DNA of 64,000 bases. It comes from Cunninghamia lanceolata. Lineage: Eukaryota > Streptophyta > Pinopsida > Cupressales > Cupressaceae. Location of the stretch: contig BSBN01000140.1 in NCBI GenBank assembly GCA_027924645.1, positions 9,554,501 to 9,618,500 of the forward strand. The letters are read 5' to 3'. A program made the translations under genes and the position numbers. Under the pieces are notes generated by a model, which saw only the letters and a program-made list of their open reading frames with translations, was not told the origin of the DNA and made no database searches. Shown piece by piece: positions 36,749 through 47,607 of this stretch (position 1 is its first letter; every line of letters begins with the position of its first letter).

Positions 36749-37149
36749 GCCCCCTCTTAAGACTTACTGTAATAAACAAAACAAACTAACACAAGCAAAC
36801 TAAAAACACTCAGAATCATAAATTCTTCAGAAGCTTTTCTCTGAAAATATTTTTTCAACCAAGTAGACCTCCATCAAGTTGCCCCGTAACCCTTGTAAAG
36901 GCATAGCTCCCGAGTTGAATTCTCGAGTTCTTGGATTACCACCTCCCCGAACTCCCGAATCACGAATCCCCCGAACCATTGGACAACAATCCATGTTGAG
37001 CTACACTCACAGAGCTCCATCATGTTGTCTCATGACCCTCATAAGGGTATGACTCCCTAGATCCACAGACTCCCAAGCTAACTAGGCAACTATTAATATT
37101 GAGCTTAAACAATATTGGATTCCTTCCTGTCTTCAAAGAAATGTGCTTT

Positions 37150-37988
37150 TTAGAATGCATAAAAAACAACTTCTTTACCATCATCAGAATCTGGAGGATC
37201 TTCAACAATGGCTCTATTAGCCTCTCTGATCTTTCCCTTGATAACATCATTCACCTGATTTCTACAGTTCCAAGCTGTGTGACCCATTTTCTTGCAATAG
37301 TAGCATTCTATTCCCTTTTTGTCCTTATCAAATCTTCTACAATTTGCATATAATGCTACCTCAGTTTGAGGTTCATCTTTTGCATCTCTTGCAATAGTCC
37401 TCTTTTCTTCAGCTATGAGAGCTAAAATCATATCTTCCAGAGTTTTAGTAGAAAGTTGACTAAGAGTAAAGATGACATTGTTGAATTTGAAGGCAAACTA
37501 TTCAATAAAATGGCTTTAGCATCCTCATCATCTACTGTAGCATTGAATTTTGCTAGTTGTCGAAAAAGAGATCTCAAATTGTTTATGTGGCTCGACATAG
37601 TGACTCCGTCAATCATCTTGAACTTGAAAAGATGAAGCTTTAAAGAAAATTTAGCATTAATCGCTTTTTCTCCAAACGTGTTCAAATTTTCCCAGATTTC
37701 CTTAGATGATTTTGTGAGATCTATATGATGTAACTTAGAATCGGAAAGAGCAAGACCAATATTTGCTTTAGCTTTATCATCTCTGCTTTGCCATTCCAGT
37801 ACCTTACTAGCATTTGTAGGAAGTTTCTCATTTCCATTTACGATTCCCCACAGATTTTTGCGCATTAGTTGCATCTCGATTTTAACTTTCCAGGTATGGA
37901 AGTTGAAACTAGAATATTTATCCAATGAAAATTTCATTTCCGGAAAACAAAAAAGCCCAAACAATGAACTTGCAAACTCTTTCCACAA
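37150..37988 (-). pseudogene. copia-type gag (UBN2) with zinc knuckle
   Basis: The 186-codon frame at 37428-37988 carries the UBN2-type Gag: FSLDKYSSFNFHTWKVKIE, LMRKNLWGIVNGNEKLP, WQSRDDKAKANIGLALSD, SKEIWENLNTFGEK and LNSLPS. The second frame (37150-37431) continues DMILALIAEEKRT and carries CYYCKKMGHTAWNC, an intact CCHC knuckle, then ends in an acidic tail DPPDSDDGKEVVF. The two frames join if one A is missing in an A-rich codon at about 37485, so a single-base deletion has split an otherwise intact gag. The protein would package element RNA. There is no pol downstream. Confidence 0.88.
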
Positions 37989-38104
37989 ACAAAATACAAA
38001 TTCTGCCCTAGCTGTTTGGAAACCCTGTTTTTTTATTTTTATTTTTTAAAACCCTAGCAGAATTAAAACATCTTTTCAAGCCCTAGCAGAATTAAAACAT
38101 GTGA

Positions 38105-38119
38105 CCTGCTCTGATATCA
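38105..38119 (-). other. Primer-binding site of the nested element
   Basis: The minus strand reads TGATATCAGAGCAGG directly after the LTR end at 38120. One change separates it from the usual TGGTATCAGAGC. Confidence 0.8.
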
Positions 38120-38340
38120 TATAACATAAATCAAACATAGAATGATTACCAAGATCTTCAATAATGAAATAAGAAGCAAACACTTTCTTATATAGGTTAC
38201 AACGAACTAAAATTATACTAAGCTAAAAATAGCGAAAACTAGTTAAATCATAAAGTCTAATCTAAGACTAACCTATTTTAAGTCGTTAAAACGACTTTAT
38301 TACAAAAATAAGTATTACGTAAGTATTAAATATCTCTAAT
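38120..38340 (-). repeat. 5' LTR of the nested gag-only element
   Basis: 221 bp, paired with 36511-36748. It lacks a stretch around TAGCAACTAAGAGC present in its partner and has a small local duplication of AAGTATTA near 38310. Confidence 0.85.
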
Positions 38341-38957
38341 AATTTGCCTTTAAAAAAGATTGAGATTGTCACCAAGTGATATTTTATCCATATAGTCTTG
38401 GCAGTTCTAGGGTCTCCTTCATTTCCTTGAGGTTCTATTTCCTCTCCCTTGGATTTCAACTCCATAATGAACTCTCCCATAGGATGTATCTTTGGCATGC
38501 CCAATATTATACTGAACTTTCCTACGACATAGAAGTTGTTGCATTTCGTGTATGTATCTACTATATTGGCAAACTTTTGTGCCCACTTATTCTTCTGATG
38601 TGGTGAAGGATCCCAACCACCTATTTGAGCTTCATGACTATATCCTTGAGCCCCATTGAAAGCCATAATGCTACTGTAGGTCAATCCTTCCAAAGCATAA
38701 TGCAAATCAGTTGGAAATAAATCATAACACCCATGAATCACTCGGGATCTCATCCAATTCAATACTAGGATGGCTGGAGCCTTTCCACTATCATTTCCAT
38801 GCAAGGAAATCCCCTCAAAATGAAACAATCTGCTGCTGTTAGTGACTAATAACATCAATCCCAGCACTATAAAAATGATGTAATAGCTACAAGTATGCAA
38901 CCCCAGGCAAACAACCGCCATGTGATCAATGCAGAAGTGGTAAACAACCATACACAA
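38341..38957 (-). pseudogene. Unrecognised ORF of the 7.7-kb element, module B
   Basis: A long open minus-strand frame that runs straight into the nested LTR. It contains LVLNWMRSRVIHGCYDLFP, QIGGWDPSPHQKNKWAQKF, CNNFYVVGKFSIILGMPKIH, PMGEFIMELKSKGEEIEP and AKTIWIKYHLVTISIFFKG. The FYV...IH.MGEF.MEL..KGEE pattern resembles the FYI...HSMRGFTMKLETESEE pattern in the upstream ORF, so the element seems to encode two diverged copies of one module. No known domain was recognised. The nested insertion separates it from the 3'-terminal ORFs. Confidence 0.5.
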
Positions 38958-39113
38958 CTTGAAAACACTCCATCAGAAGTTACCAACTGAAAATTTCTCT
39001 TTCCCATAGCTAGGAATCCCTGCAAAACCACTTGTGTGAATGGCAAGGAAGTAATGTGGTGGCTGTCAATAATGACAGCAGTATTAGGACTGGAAAGTAG
39101 GTTCCTCGCTGTC

Positions 39114-40353
39114 CTAGGGAATGCTTCTGCTACAATATGAGGATATCACCTTATCATCACTCAACCTCCATGTGCTTTGTTGGTGATCTTCTGCACAAAT
39201 ATCCCATTTTGGACTCATCTTATCATGCTCATGTGGTACTACCCTAGCATTCATGAAAACTTCTCCTGCCATACTCATGAAATCAGCTAGTGTGCCAATG
39301 TATTGGGCTGGAAATAACTGAACAGTGACTGAGAATCCTCCTACAAATAGATGCACACTTCTGAACCGTGGCCTTTGGTTCATGTATCTTGCAGCCAACA
39401 CTTATCCCTGTCATGTTTAGTTGGTGGCATTCAACAAGAAATTCCCATTTTGCAAATATCTCATTGAGTAACCACCCTAGGAGATTGTTATTGAGTACAT
39501 CTAAGACAAACCACACATTATCATAATGGAGTATCTTCCCTTTAAATCTTCCTGCGGTCCCTCTAACTTTCTCAATGGAAACACCATGCGTCAACTCATG
39601 ATGATACCCTCTATTTAAAGGTAACCCTGAAAATTCAAGCACCTTGCAACACTGGTCCAAATTAAGCCAAGTATAATTACCAAAAGATAACTCACCTTTG
39701 GATGAGGTTGTGGTTGCTGCCAATTGACATTCCATTCTTCTTTCCATAAAAACTCTTGGAGTTTCCTCTTTGATGCCTTGAAACACTACCTCTTCACTTT
39801 CGGTTTCCAATTTCATAGTGAACCCTCTCATAGAATGCATCCATTACGAGCTCCATGTTTTACTTATCCCTCCAAAAGCCGTGATATAGAAGTCTTCGCA
39901 TATCTCTTGTTCACCCAAAGTGCTGACCAAATGTTTTGCTTCCATGATGCTAGGAAATTGTAGTGTCTCATTCTTTATGATGCCTCCAACTTGCTTGTAG
40001 CTCAATACCCAAAACACCATACCAAACTTAGTCACAAAATCTTGCACATCAAAGTGACACCTATTTTGCTTACCTTCATCTAGGATCAAACACCCTGAGG
40101 TAACTATCTCCATTTGGTCTTCAAGTGTAGTGCAGTGGCAACTTGGTGAATGCGTCCATTGTCCTTCAATGTCCATGTTGGCCTCTCTTAGACCTGTCAT
40201 GTGCAAACCAGAAATCTCATTCTCATGGCTACAAACTAACCCCTCAATGAGCTCATCGATCTTGGAGCAAAGGAGTTTGAATGTATCCTGGTCAACCTCT
40301 ATGTAGTCGGTGTGTATCATCATGGAGTTTTCTTGAGGAAGCATAGTGGGCAT
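39114..40353 (-). pseudogene. Unrecognised ORF of the 7.7-kb element, module A
   Basis: 40353-39283 is one frame broken by a single TAA at about 39843. It carries DTFKLLCSKIDELIEGLVC, CHFDVQDFVTKFGMVFWVLS, GEQEICEDFYITAFGGISK, MRGFTMKLETESEEVVFQG and NNNLLGWLLNEIFAKWEF. At about 39395 the sense passes to another frame (39114-39401) with YMNQRPRFRSVHLFVGGF and FMSMAGEVFMNARVVPHEHD. Composition looks like a genuine soluble protein, with no membrane segments or capsid, protease or polymerase motifs. Its function is unknown. Confidence 0.5.
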
Positions 40354-40616
40354 GTCGGGCTTTAGAAAGTCTTAGAAGTTTGAGTCTTAGAGAGTCTTAA
40401 ATTTGCAAAGATTGAGTATGCTCTGCGATCTGAGATATCAGAAAAATTTGTTGCATATAAGTTTCTAATCTCTTGCATGTATTTTTGAAGTTATTGATAA
40501 TATCTAGAAGCCGTAATCATTTGGCTGTCAGCCTCCGTTGCTGTTTTCTGTATTTAAGTATGTGGTATCAGAACCTCTATGTAGTCGGTGTGTATCATCA
40601 TGGAGTTTTCTTGATA
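40296..40616 (+). repeat. LTR fragment with primer site, flanked by a 43-bp direct repeat
   Basis: AACCTCTATGTAGTCGGTGT and the following bases to TTTTCTTGA occur at about 40296-40337 and again at about 40572-40614. Between them, from TGTCGGGC (40353), lies a stretch with repeated AGTCTTAGA motifs that ends at TGGTATCAGAACC (about 40563), a plus-strand primer-site-like sequence. This looks like an LTR plus primer site of a small plus-strand copia/TRIM element whose insertion is bounded by a duplication much longer than a normal 5-bp target repeat. Confidence 0.55.
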
Positions 40617-40698
40617 AATTTGCAATTCCTCCTTATGGGGGTCAATCTTAGTCAAATCATTCTTCACAATAGCATGACTAATATCTTGTATATTATCA

Positions 40699-40980
40699 TC
40701 ACATGGTCCAATCATCATCTTCAACATCTTCAACACACAATATCGGCTCTTCTTCTTCCTTTCTCGACCTCCTTACGTAGTCATATAGGCCTCTTTTATC
40801 AGGATAATGGTTCCCGAGTGCCTCCAAGTACTCATCAAAGGGAACACAAGCTTTGATATCATCTGACAACCTTTGGTACTGGTCAAGAATTTTGGGGGCC
40901 TCAAGTTTGTGCAATAACTCTTGAACCATGTCCTCTTCCTTTTGTAGTCCTTCAAGTCTCTTTGACTTGAATGCATCCAA
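40699..40980 (-). pseudogene. 5'-proximal ORF of the 7.7-kb element
   Basis: A 94-codon frame close to the primer site, starting MDAFKSKRLEGLQKEEDMVQ and continuing LHKLEAPKILDQYQRLSD, VPFDEYLEALGNHYPDKRG and a charged end YVRRSRKEEEEPILCVEDVE. Its position right after the leader is where gag would begin, but it shows no gag features. It is a predicted helical acidic/basic protein and is otherwise unknown. Confidence 0.45.
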
Positions 40981-41017
40981 AATGTTAGCTTTACCCTATA
41001 GGCTGGCAGAATCAAAG

Positions 41018-41028
41018 ATTTGATACCA
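41018..41028 (-). other. Primer-binding site of the 7.7-kb element
   Basis: The minus strand reads TGGTATCAAAT one base after the LTR end at 41030. This fits an initiator-tRNA-Met-type site with changes at its 3' side. Confidence 0.72.
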
Positions 41029-41029
41029 C

Positions 41030-42212
41030 TGTAAGACCCCTGGTTTTATTGTGCTCTAGCTGATTAATTCTTCCAATTACAATCAGAGTAAACCCTAGTA
41101 AAATCACAACTAATGTCACAGTAATCCAGACACAACTTCTGATTTAGGGTTTCTGCAGTGTGAATTTTAGACTTCTAGGGTTTAAGCACAGTAATTTATA
41201 ATTGTTGACAATTCCACAAAATATAGCAAATGATCAGATTTGCAACTCAGATTTAGTCATATGCAGAATGAAATCATTTTCAATTCAGTTCCAACATCAA
41301 TGTAATCTGTCTACACAAATTTGGATAGCGCAACCCAAAATAGTCTAGCAGCAATAACAGTCTATTTAGTGAAATGTGCCCTAACAAAGATCTGAGATAA
41401 CAATTTACATATCCATTATTCCAATAATTCCCAAAACATACATGCATATATTGTCTTGAAGGGTCCCGGTCCTGCAAATTGCGTTGCTATGCTAAACTGG
41501 GAGATGTAACAATTTTATGCACCTTATTTGACTTCACCCTGAATTCACATGTTTTGATTTATCCACTCAGTGCCCAGGCCTGCTAATAATGCCTGATTTG
41601 GATGTATTCAATCCACTGCCTGTATGAGCAATAAGGGTTTGCAAGCAAACATTTCAAACTATGAAATTGCATTCTATAGAAGAGTCTAATTCGATCCTGT
41701 AGCTGCTGGTCACTAGGTGAGGCGTCTTTATTTTCAGTTGTGCCACCAGTCCTAGATGTGAACAGAGATGGTGCCGCCTTAAAATCAGGTTCCTATGAGT
41801 AGCAGCGCCTTATGATATGCCTCAAAGTCCGCCGTGAAAACACAACAATCTATCCAGTTAATTCAACCTGCGACTCTTGATTGAAGGCGCCAAGGAAAGA
41901 GAAGGATTGGGGTTTCGTCCAATACCTCCCAGGCGATCAACGGTTTTCGTCCCTGAGTCTCCCTGAATTGTGAGCTTAACAAACAGAAATATTCATAATC
42001 CCTGATGATCCAATGAATCCTCCAGCGCCACATAGATATAGGGTCCAAGGTCCCAAAAAGGAACTGACCAGACAAAAGTTTGAAATTTTTCTTTATTCTT
42101 ATTATTAATAAGTTTAATATTTAATATTTAATATATTATTAGTGTTTTTAAAAAACCCTTTTATAATAATAAAATAATGATACTATTCCTTCAAAGCGGA
42201 GGGGACATGACG
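41030..42212 (-). repeat. 5' LTR of the 7.7-kb element
   Basis: It begins TGTAAGACCCC on the plus strand and ends GGACATGACG, where its partner has GGACATGACA. The last base, expected to be A, is mutated. The adjacent TAAAA matches the left flank. Confidence 0.92.
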
Positions 42213-44180
42213 TAAAATTCCCAAAGCAAACTCTAATTATGTATGCTATATGGTAATATGCAATGTCATGAAAATCAAATCTCTCCAAAGTGTCACTATA
42301 TTTTTCCACCGACTGTAAAGTTCAGTTTCATGATTGAGGTAATAACAGTAGATGCAAACAATGTAAATAATCAAAAAGGCCATGCAAGCATACTAAACAT
42401 GGTGTGTAGAATTGTCATAAACAATAAAACAACATATGTACTGCTGGCAGTAAGAGAGCCTTCTGACAGTTAAGGTCATTAATAGATTTGATGACAGTTA
42501 ACAGACTCCATTGAGACGAGCATTTTACAACTATCAAACTTTCCATGATTATTATAAATCATATAAAACTACTTAGACAAGTTGATGAAATTCAAGATAT
42601 ATAATTATGTCCACTATGATCCTTGATGTGTCTTTGTATAACGTATCGATGTTGCCTTAGTGCATGTTTGCAATTTTTATATCACTGGGAGGTGACTATT
42701 CCTCTATAAATTTCTATAAATATTATTGTACTAAAAGTGTTTAAACTTGAATTGCTATACCTACATAGGATCCATCCATCAATTTCATGGATTTGTTCTT
42801 GATAAGACTGCTTTTTTATTACCAAAAACTAGATGAAGAGCTTATCTCCATCCAAACAAATCCAATTTCTAATAATTTGGTAATGATTTCCTAGATTCTT
42901 CTTGCTGGGCAACTCTTGGCTTGGATGCCCTGTATGAGGGGACTGTATGCCCTGTATCAGGGGATTATTCAAGATGTATGAGAGTCTGCTTGTAATTATG
43001 TTCACTATGATCCTTGATGTGTCTTTGTATACTATATCGATGTTGCCTTAGTGCATATTTGCAACTTTTATATCACTAGGAGATGACTATTCCTCTATAA
43101 ATTTCTATAAATATTATTGTACTAAAAGTGTATAAACTTGAATTGCTATACCCACATAGGATCCATCCATCACTTTCATGGATTTGTTCTTGATAAGACT
43201 GCTTTTCTATTACCAAAAATCTAGATGAAGAGCTTATCTCCATCCAAACAAATCCAATTACAAATAATTTGGTAATGATTTCCTAGATTCTTCTTGCTGG
43301 GTAACTCTTGGCTTGGATGCCCTGTATGAGGGGACTGGGGTATCTCTTCATTCAAAGTCACCCTGGATGTACATCCAACCTCATACATGGGTGTATTCCA
43401 TACCAAATGAGTTGGATTCAGTAATCTTAGCCAATTTCAATACTTCTTCATGTTTTGTGTGTATTTGAATGTGAGGCTCCACTACGAAATCTCAAACACT
43501 TTTCCACTTGAGCTCATCTCATGCAACTATCCAATTACTACTTATCTGTTTGGTTTGCACTAGATATTCTTGAATTTCAATGCTATATAGGTAGCACAGG
43601 TGATCTGCTAAGTTGCTTGTATTGCTTAGAAAAAACAGATAATAATGGATGCAAATTCATTGAATCAGTTATCATTAGAATAAAAATTTGAACAATGTTT
43701 GTCTACATGAAGAATATGAAATGACTGGAATGTCAGTAAATCGTCCATTGGCCTTCTTGAATCTCCTATGCCATTTTTTTATTGTTCCAAGTAATTCTCA
43801 TAACTCTAGGTTGGTTTTCACGTTCTCATCTTTCTCCATACATTTTTGGTTTGTTTTCAATTTTCGATAGAATTTTCAATCATTATATTTAAAGTAGATT
43901 ATCCATTCAATTCTCAAGATAACAATATTGTTGCCAAAGATTAAATCTCAAAAGCTGAATTTATGAAAGGCAGATTATCTTTCTTATGTTTTCTCAATTC
44001 AATGACATCTTTATTACAGGCCTGAGCCACCAAGTTTTGAACCTATTTTCTCTCCATCACTGGCACACCCTCTTATTTCCAGGCTATAAATTCATAAACC
44101 AACATAAAACATGTTAATTGAAGAACTAAATATCCTAACAAATTTCTCAGTTACTTCTTGATATTAAAATTGCAAACTTT
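42213..44180. other. Gene-free stretch with a 391-bp-period duplication
   Basis: A segment starting ATTATGTCCACTATGATCC at 42604 recurs at 42995 (ATTATGTTCACTATGATCC) and stays aligned for about 340 bp, to about 42941 and 43335. The copies are highly similar. No domain is recognised in any ORF here. Confidence 0.8.
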
Positions 44181-44184
44181 GTCA

Positions 44185-44430
44185 ATGGCCCATGGTCTAC
44201 TGGTGAAGTAGAATGGTTCTGAATGAGCCCACGAGAGATCAAGTCTTGCTGAGTGCAAGGCCCTGACACCATAAGGGATGAGGCTGGAATTGTGCCCTGT
44301 GTGACTTTGGCGGAATGGATACTCCTCAGTCCTTGGCTCTTAGCCGAAGAGGTTTCAGCATAAGGCTCATGCTCCTATATTGGGTAGCTAAATGATTCTG
44401 TGGGTTTGATATAAAACCCTCCAACAAAAA
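44185..44430 (+). mobile_element. Candidate SINE
   Basis: The segment begins TGGCCCATGGTCTACTGGTG (possible A box) and has GAGATCAAGTCTTGC (a degenerate B box) about 50 bases on. It ends AACCCTCCAACAAAAAAAA, an A tail after a CTCCAAC motif like the one in 4195-4450. It is about 240 bp, a normal plant SINE length. No cloverleaf is possible. The assignment is inferred from the layout. Confidence 0.42.
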
Positions 44431-45203
44431 AAATTTACAAACTTCCAAACTTCTGTTTTAGACATTTGTCTATCACCTTCAATATCTTCAAATCTTCCTT
44501 CAAGCTTATCCATTCTGCTTTTGGACTTGCCTCTGATTGTATTCAGACACTCCTCTTGATGGCTGTGATATACTATTTATTTTTTCAATAAGGACATTGA
44601 AATTCATATCAACTGTAAAGAAACATATAATCCACTGTGATACACGTCAAAAGAAAGCCAAGTGGGTCCATCTAAGCCTATCATTGAAGAAGTGGTGTCC
44701 ATCAGCGCATACCAGGTCCAGGCTTATCAGTCTTTACTAGTTGTAGGATCCCCTGTTGAAGTTATACAACAGCACCACATTTTGGCTTACCATGCTTGTG
44801 GTATTATCATTCCTTTAAGCAGCATATTTAAGGATATAATTTATTTACTACACACAAGGTAAATAACAGACAAAGAAGATGAAGGATCAAAATTCTTTAT
44901 GATCTATCATTCACAGTTCACAGTCTTTATGTCTAAGATTGGTGGATTCAGGCGTAGAGGTCAAGGGTGAAATAAAGGTAAATTTTCTGTTTCTTGCATG
45001 TCTTATGTATGCTATATTAAGTCGGAAAGTGTAGATTATGAACTGAAATAGCTGAAGGCATGCCAACAAGAGAAACTTGGAAAAATTTATTTGCAAGAGC
45101 AAGACTCAAAAGGCTGCTCTAGATTTTATTTTGATCCACTTTAAAAGACTATGATAACTATTTACATTCTAATAAGATGATAAGCAAAGTTGGTGATATT
45201 TAC

Positions 45204-45457
45204 CTGTCTGAAAGGAAATAGTTCTCTGAAGACCTTTGACATCACGTGCTGTTGAAAAGGCAAGACCAGTGAGAAAATAACCAGCCACAAAAGCTAACGC
45301 ATGAAATCCAACAATGAGAATAAGGATGGTAAGCCCAAAAGGAGAGTGAATAGCATTGATATTTGGTGCCAATGGAGATCCAACACAGATTGAAGTTACA
45401 AATATTGATATTGGTGGCAGTAATGGTCGAATTACTGAATAAACTTGGGGTGCAAAC
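45204..45457 (-). pseudogene. Orphan exon of a BASS-family (bile acid:sodium symporter) transporter
   Basis: An open 254-bp exon on the minus strand encodes IRPLLPPISIFVTSICVGSP, NINAIHSPFGLTILILIVGF, GYFLTGLAFSTARDVK and LQRTISFQTG. This is the core of plant plastid BASS transporters, with hydrophobic helices and the conserved ALQRT..ETG-like end. The upstream edge has AAG before GTTTGC, and the downstream edge ACAG followed by GTAAAT, a good donor. Phases match 1+252+1. The exon has no stop. No neighbouring BASS exon was found, so it is either one exon of a scattered gene or a captured fragment. Intact members move organic anions, such as pyruvate or other metabolites, with sodium across the chloroplast envelope. 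Confidence 0.72.
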
Positions 45458-45499
45458 CTTAAGAAGACAAATGATTTAAGCAATTCAGAATCTCAGTGG

Positions 45500-47600
45500 A
45501 TAAAGTAGCCAACTAAAATGATGATAATAATAATAGTAATAAATCTGTTTTATCTCTGCAACTATCCTATTTGTTTACACACATTGGAAAGATGATCTAC
45601 ATTATAGTTAGTTTGTGTTTTGATCAGTTATTAACAAATGTCTAACCATGAAGCCTGGAAGTGTTGATGATCTAAACATTAAAATAAATTTTAATGGTAA
45701 AAATTCATCTATTTCCCAATCCAAGAGGTTGTAACCAGAGTTGTATTTACTTCTTCCAGCAGATCTGCACCTTTAGATGTAGGGGAGTTGCTTCTGACAT
45801 GTCTTCCAATACAGCTTCATCTATTTAGTTCTACCCTCCCTCTAGATAATGCCCTTAAATCCATTATTTGCAATTGCACTTATGGTGGATGGTTTTCCCT
45901 CATATGCTTATGTGGATTGGAGTATTGTTTTCCTCCTTTTCTTTTCCCCTGTAGGGATAGCCCACCTTCAATTGCCTTATCCTATTGTGATTTTACATGT
46001 ATGTTTCATTGGTGCCAAATGTTCTTGTAGGATTGTTTTTATCTAAAGCCTTCCCATGAGTCTTGATGTTCCATTCATGACGGATACATATGTTTCTCTA
46101 GGATTTAGTATTTCTGCATGATGAGATATGTCATCTGCAACAAGTCACTTTTTTTTTTTTCAGTTTGAAAAAAGAGAGTTGTGCACTGTTGAATTCCTTT
46201 AGGTAAGAGTCCTCTTTTTTCTCCCTAGAGGGAAATTGGAAAGCCATAAGTAACTCTGTTGTCTTTTGCAAGGGAAGAGATGATTTAGTGGTTGTTCTTT
46301 AAGAAATGGCCTAGGGATTGAGTTATAAATATGTGTACCAAGACTCTTGAGGAAATTATAACAATCTTATAAGTACTGAAATCTGCACAATTTTCTCAAA
46401 GGAACCCATTTTCCTAAATTAGTTCCTCACTAGTTGAAACTGGAAGAGTAGTCTCCTTTTTGTATTGGTATTGCATCTACCTGCCTATAATGTGGACAGA
46501 ACTCATAGTGATCCAAAATGAAACAGCCAAGAAGGTAAAATGTGTACTTAATCGAACAATGAAAACTTTATTAAGAGTCTCCAATTGGACCAAGTATTAC
46601 AATGAGCATGACAAAACTCCTTCAAAAGAATGGATCCTTTAGAAGCATAATGAAATTCGCCCCCAAAAAGGAGAAATTGCCTTCTTTGCAAAGAATGTGC
46701 TTAGACAGAGTTTTGGACTCAACTATTCTTTAAGTTATTTATTTGAGTGCGCCTGATTTAATACCTAATCACAGCTGGCTATAAGAAGAAGAATGTGACA
46801 CCCTGCTTAACAATCTCACATCTTCCATGATAGAATTCAGCTTATTGATGGATTTCTTGAACCGTCTCTAGTGAATCTCTACACCTTGACTGGAAATAGC
46901 CACTGCTCTGCCTGTTCATGAGATAAAATAATTTCCACCTTCAACATAATCCTTTTTCATTCTCCATCAATTCTCTCTCAATAGTGAGATTGCTTCATGT
47001 TTCATCATTTATCACTAAAATGTTTAACCAAACAAGAAATAGTAAAGAGAATTTGTCTTTTTCAAACTCAATCTTTTATCATCACAGTTTCGCCTCTCAA
47101 TTGTAATATAATCTTGGACACATGTTCTATGATTATAGGATTGTCTCCAACATTCAAAACCAATTTTAACATTCAATATCATCCAGACCTGAACCACTAA
47201 TTTAGACAGAAGATTTGGTTCATTTTTCACTCCAATTTACTTAATGACTTGAATAGAGCATTTGCTCCAATTTACTTAATGACTTGAATAGAGCATCTCC
47301 TCACTAGATAAATCTCTACTGTAAATGGATTTGAATAATGCAAAGCAAATTCGGTTCAAAACTTTAATCCATTTAAGAAAAGATTTAATGCACCACACTC
47401 AATGAAATGTCTCTGTGAAAAGAATCAAGAGTGTGATGTAAATTTATATATCTTCCCCAAAAAGAAACAAAAGAATAGACAACTAAATATCTGCCATCAA
47501 AAATTTCTTTGTTGCCAGTCAAAACATTGGTGAGTTGATTTCAAACAAATCAAGGTAATAAATCATTTTAAGAATATACTAGATAGGACGATATGAATAT
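45500..47600. other. Gene-free stretch
   Basis: No further exons of the BASS or GT31 genes could be recognised on either strand. A run of T followed by CAG at about 46148-46162 looks like a splice acceptor but opens no convincing exon. Confidence 0.5.
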
Positions 47601-47607
47601 AAAATAC

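Larger units (their letters stand above)
36511..38340 (-). mobile_element. Nested gag-only Ty1/copia-like element
   Basis: Direct repeats at 36511-36748 (238 bp) and 38120-38340 (221 bp) bound a 1.37-kb interior. The minus strand has TGATATCAGAGCAGG immediately after the right repeat (primer site) and TTAAGAGGGGGC immediately before the left repeat (polypurine tract). Only a copia-type gag is encoded; protease, integrase and reverse transcriptase are absent, as in gag-only terminal-repeat elements. Shared termini read ATTAGAG...GTTATA on the minus strand instead of TG...CA. The flanks show no clear target duplication. It splits the host element's coding region. Confidence 0.85.
34474..42212 (-). 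mobile_element. 7.7-kb LTR retroelement with unfamiliar ORFs and no recognisable pol
   Basis: Direct LTRs of 1196 bp (34474-35669) and 1183 bp (41030-42212) are flanked by perfect 5-bp target duplications TAAAA (34469-34473 and 42213-42217). The minus-strand orientation is set by a primer site next to the right LTR and a G-rich AAGCGGGGAGGAC tract next to the left LTR. By eye the LTRs are about 94% identical. The 5.4-kb interior holds long minus-strand ORFs but no capsid, protease, integrase, reverse transcriptase or RNase H motif that I can read. It is therefore a large non-autonomous (LARD-like) element, or one carrying captured sequence. A gag-only element is nested at 36511-38340. Confidence 0.9.

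Noticed and set aside
46148..46162. Polypyrimidine tract plus CAG as a MADS exon 2 acceptor
   Set aside because: No K-domain or I-region coding follows it in any phase.
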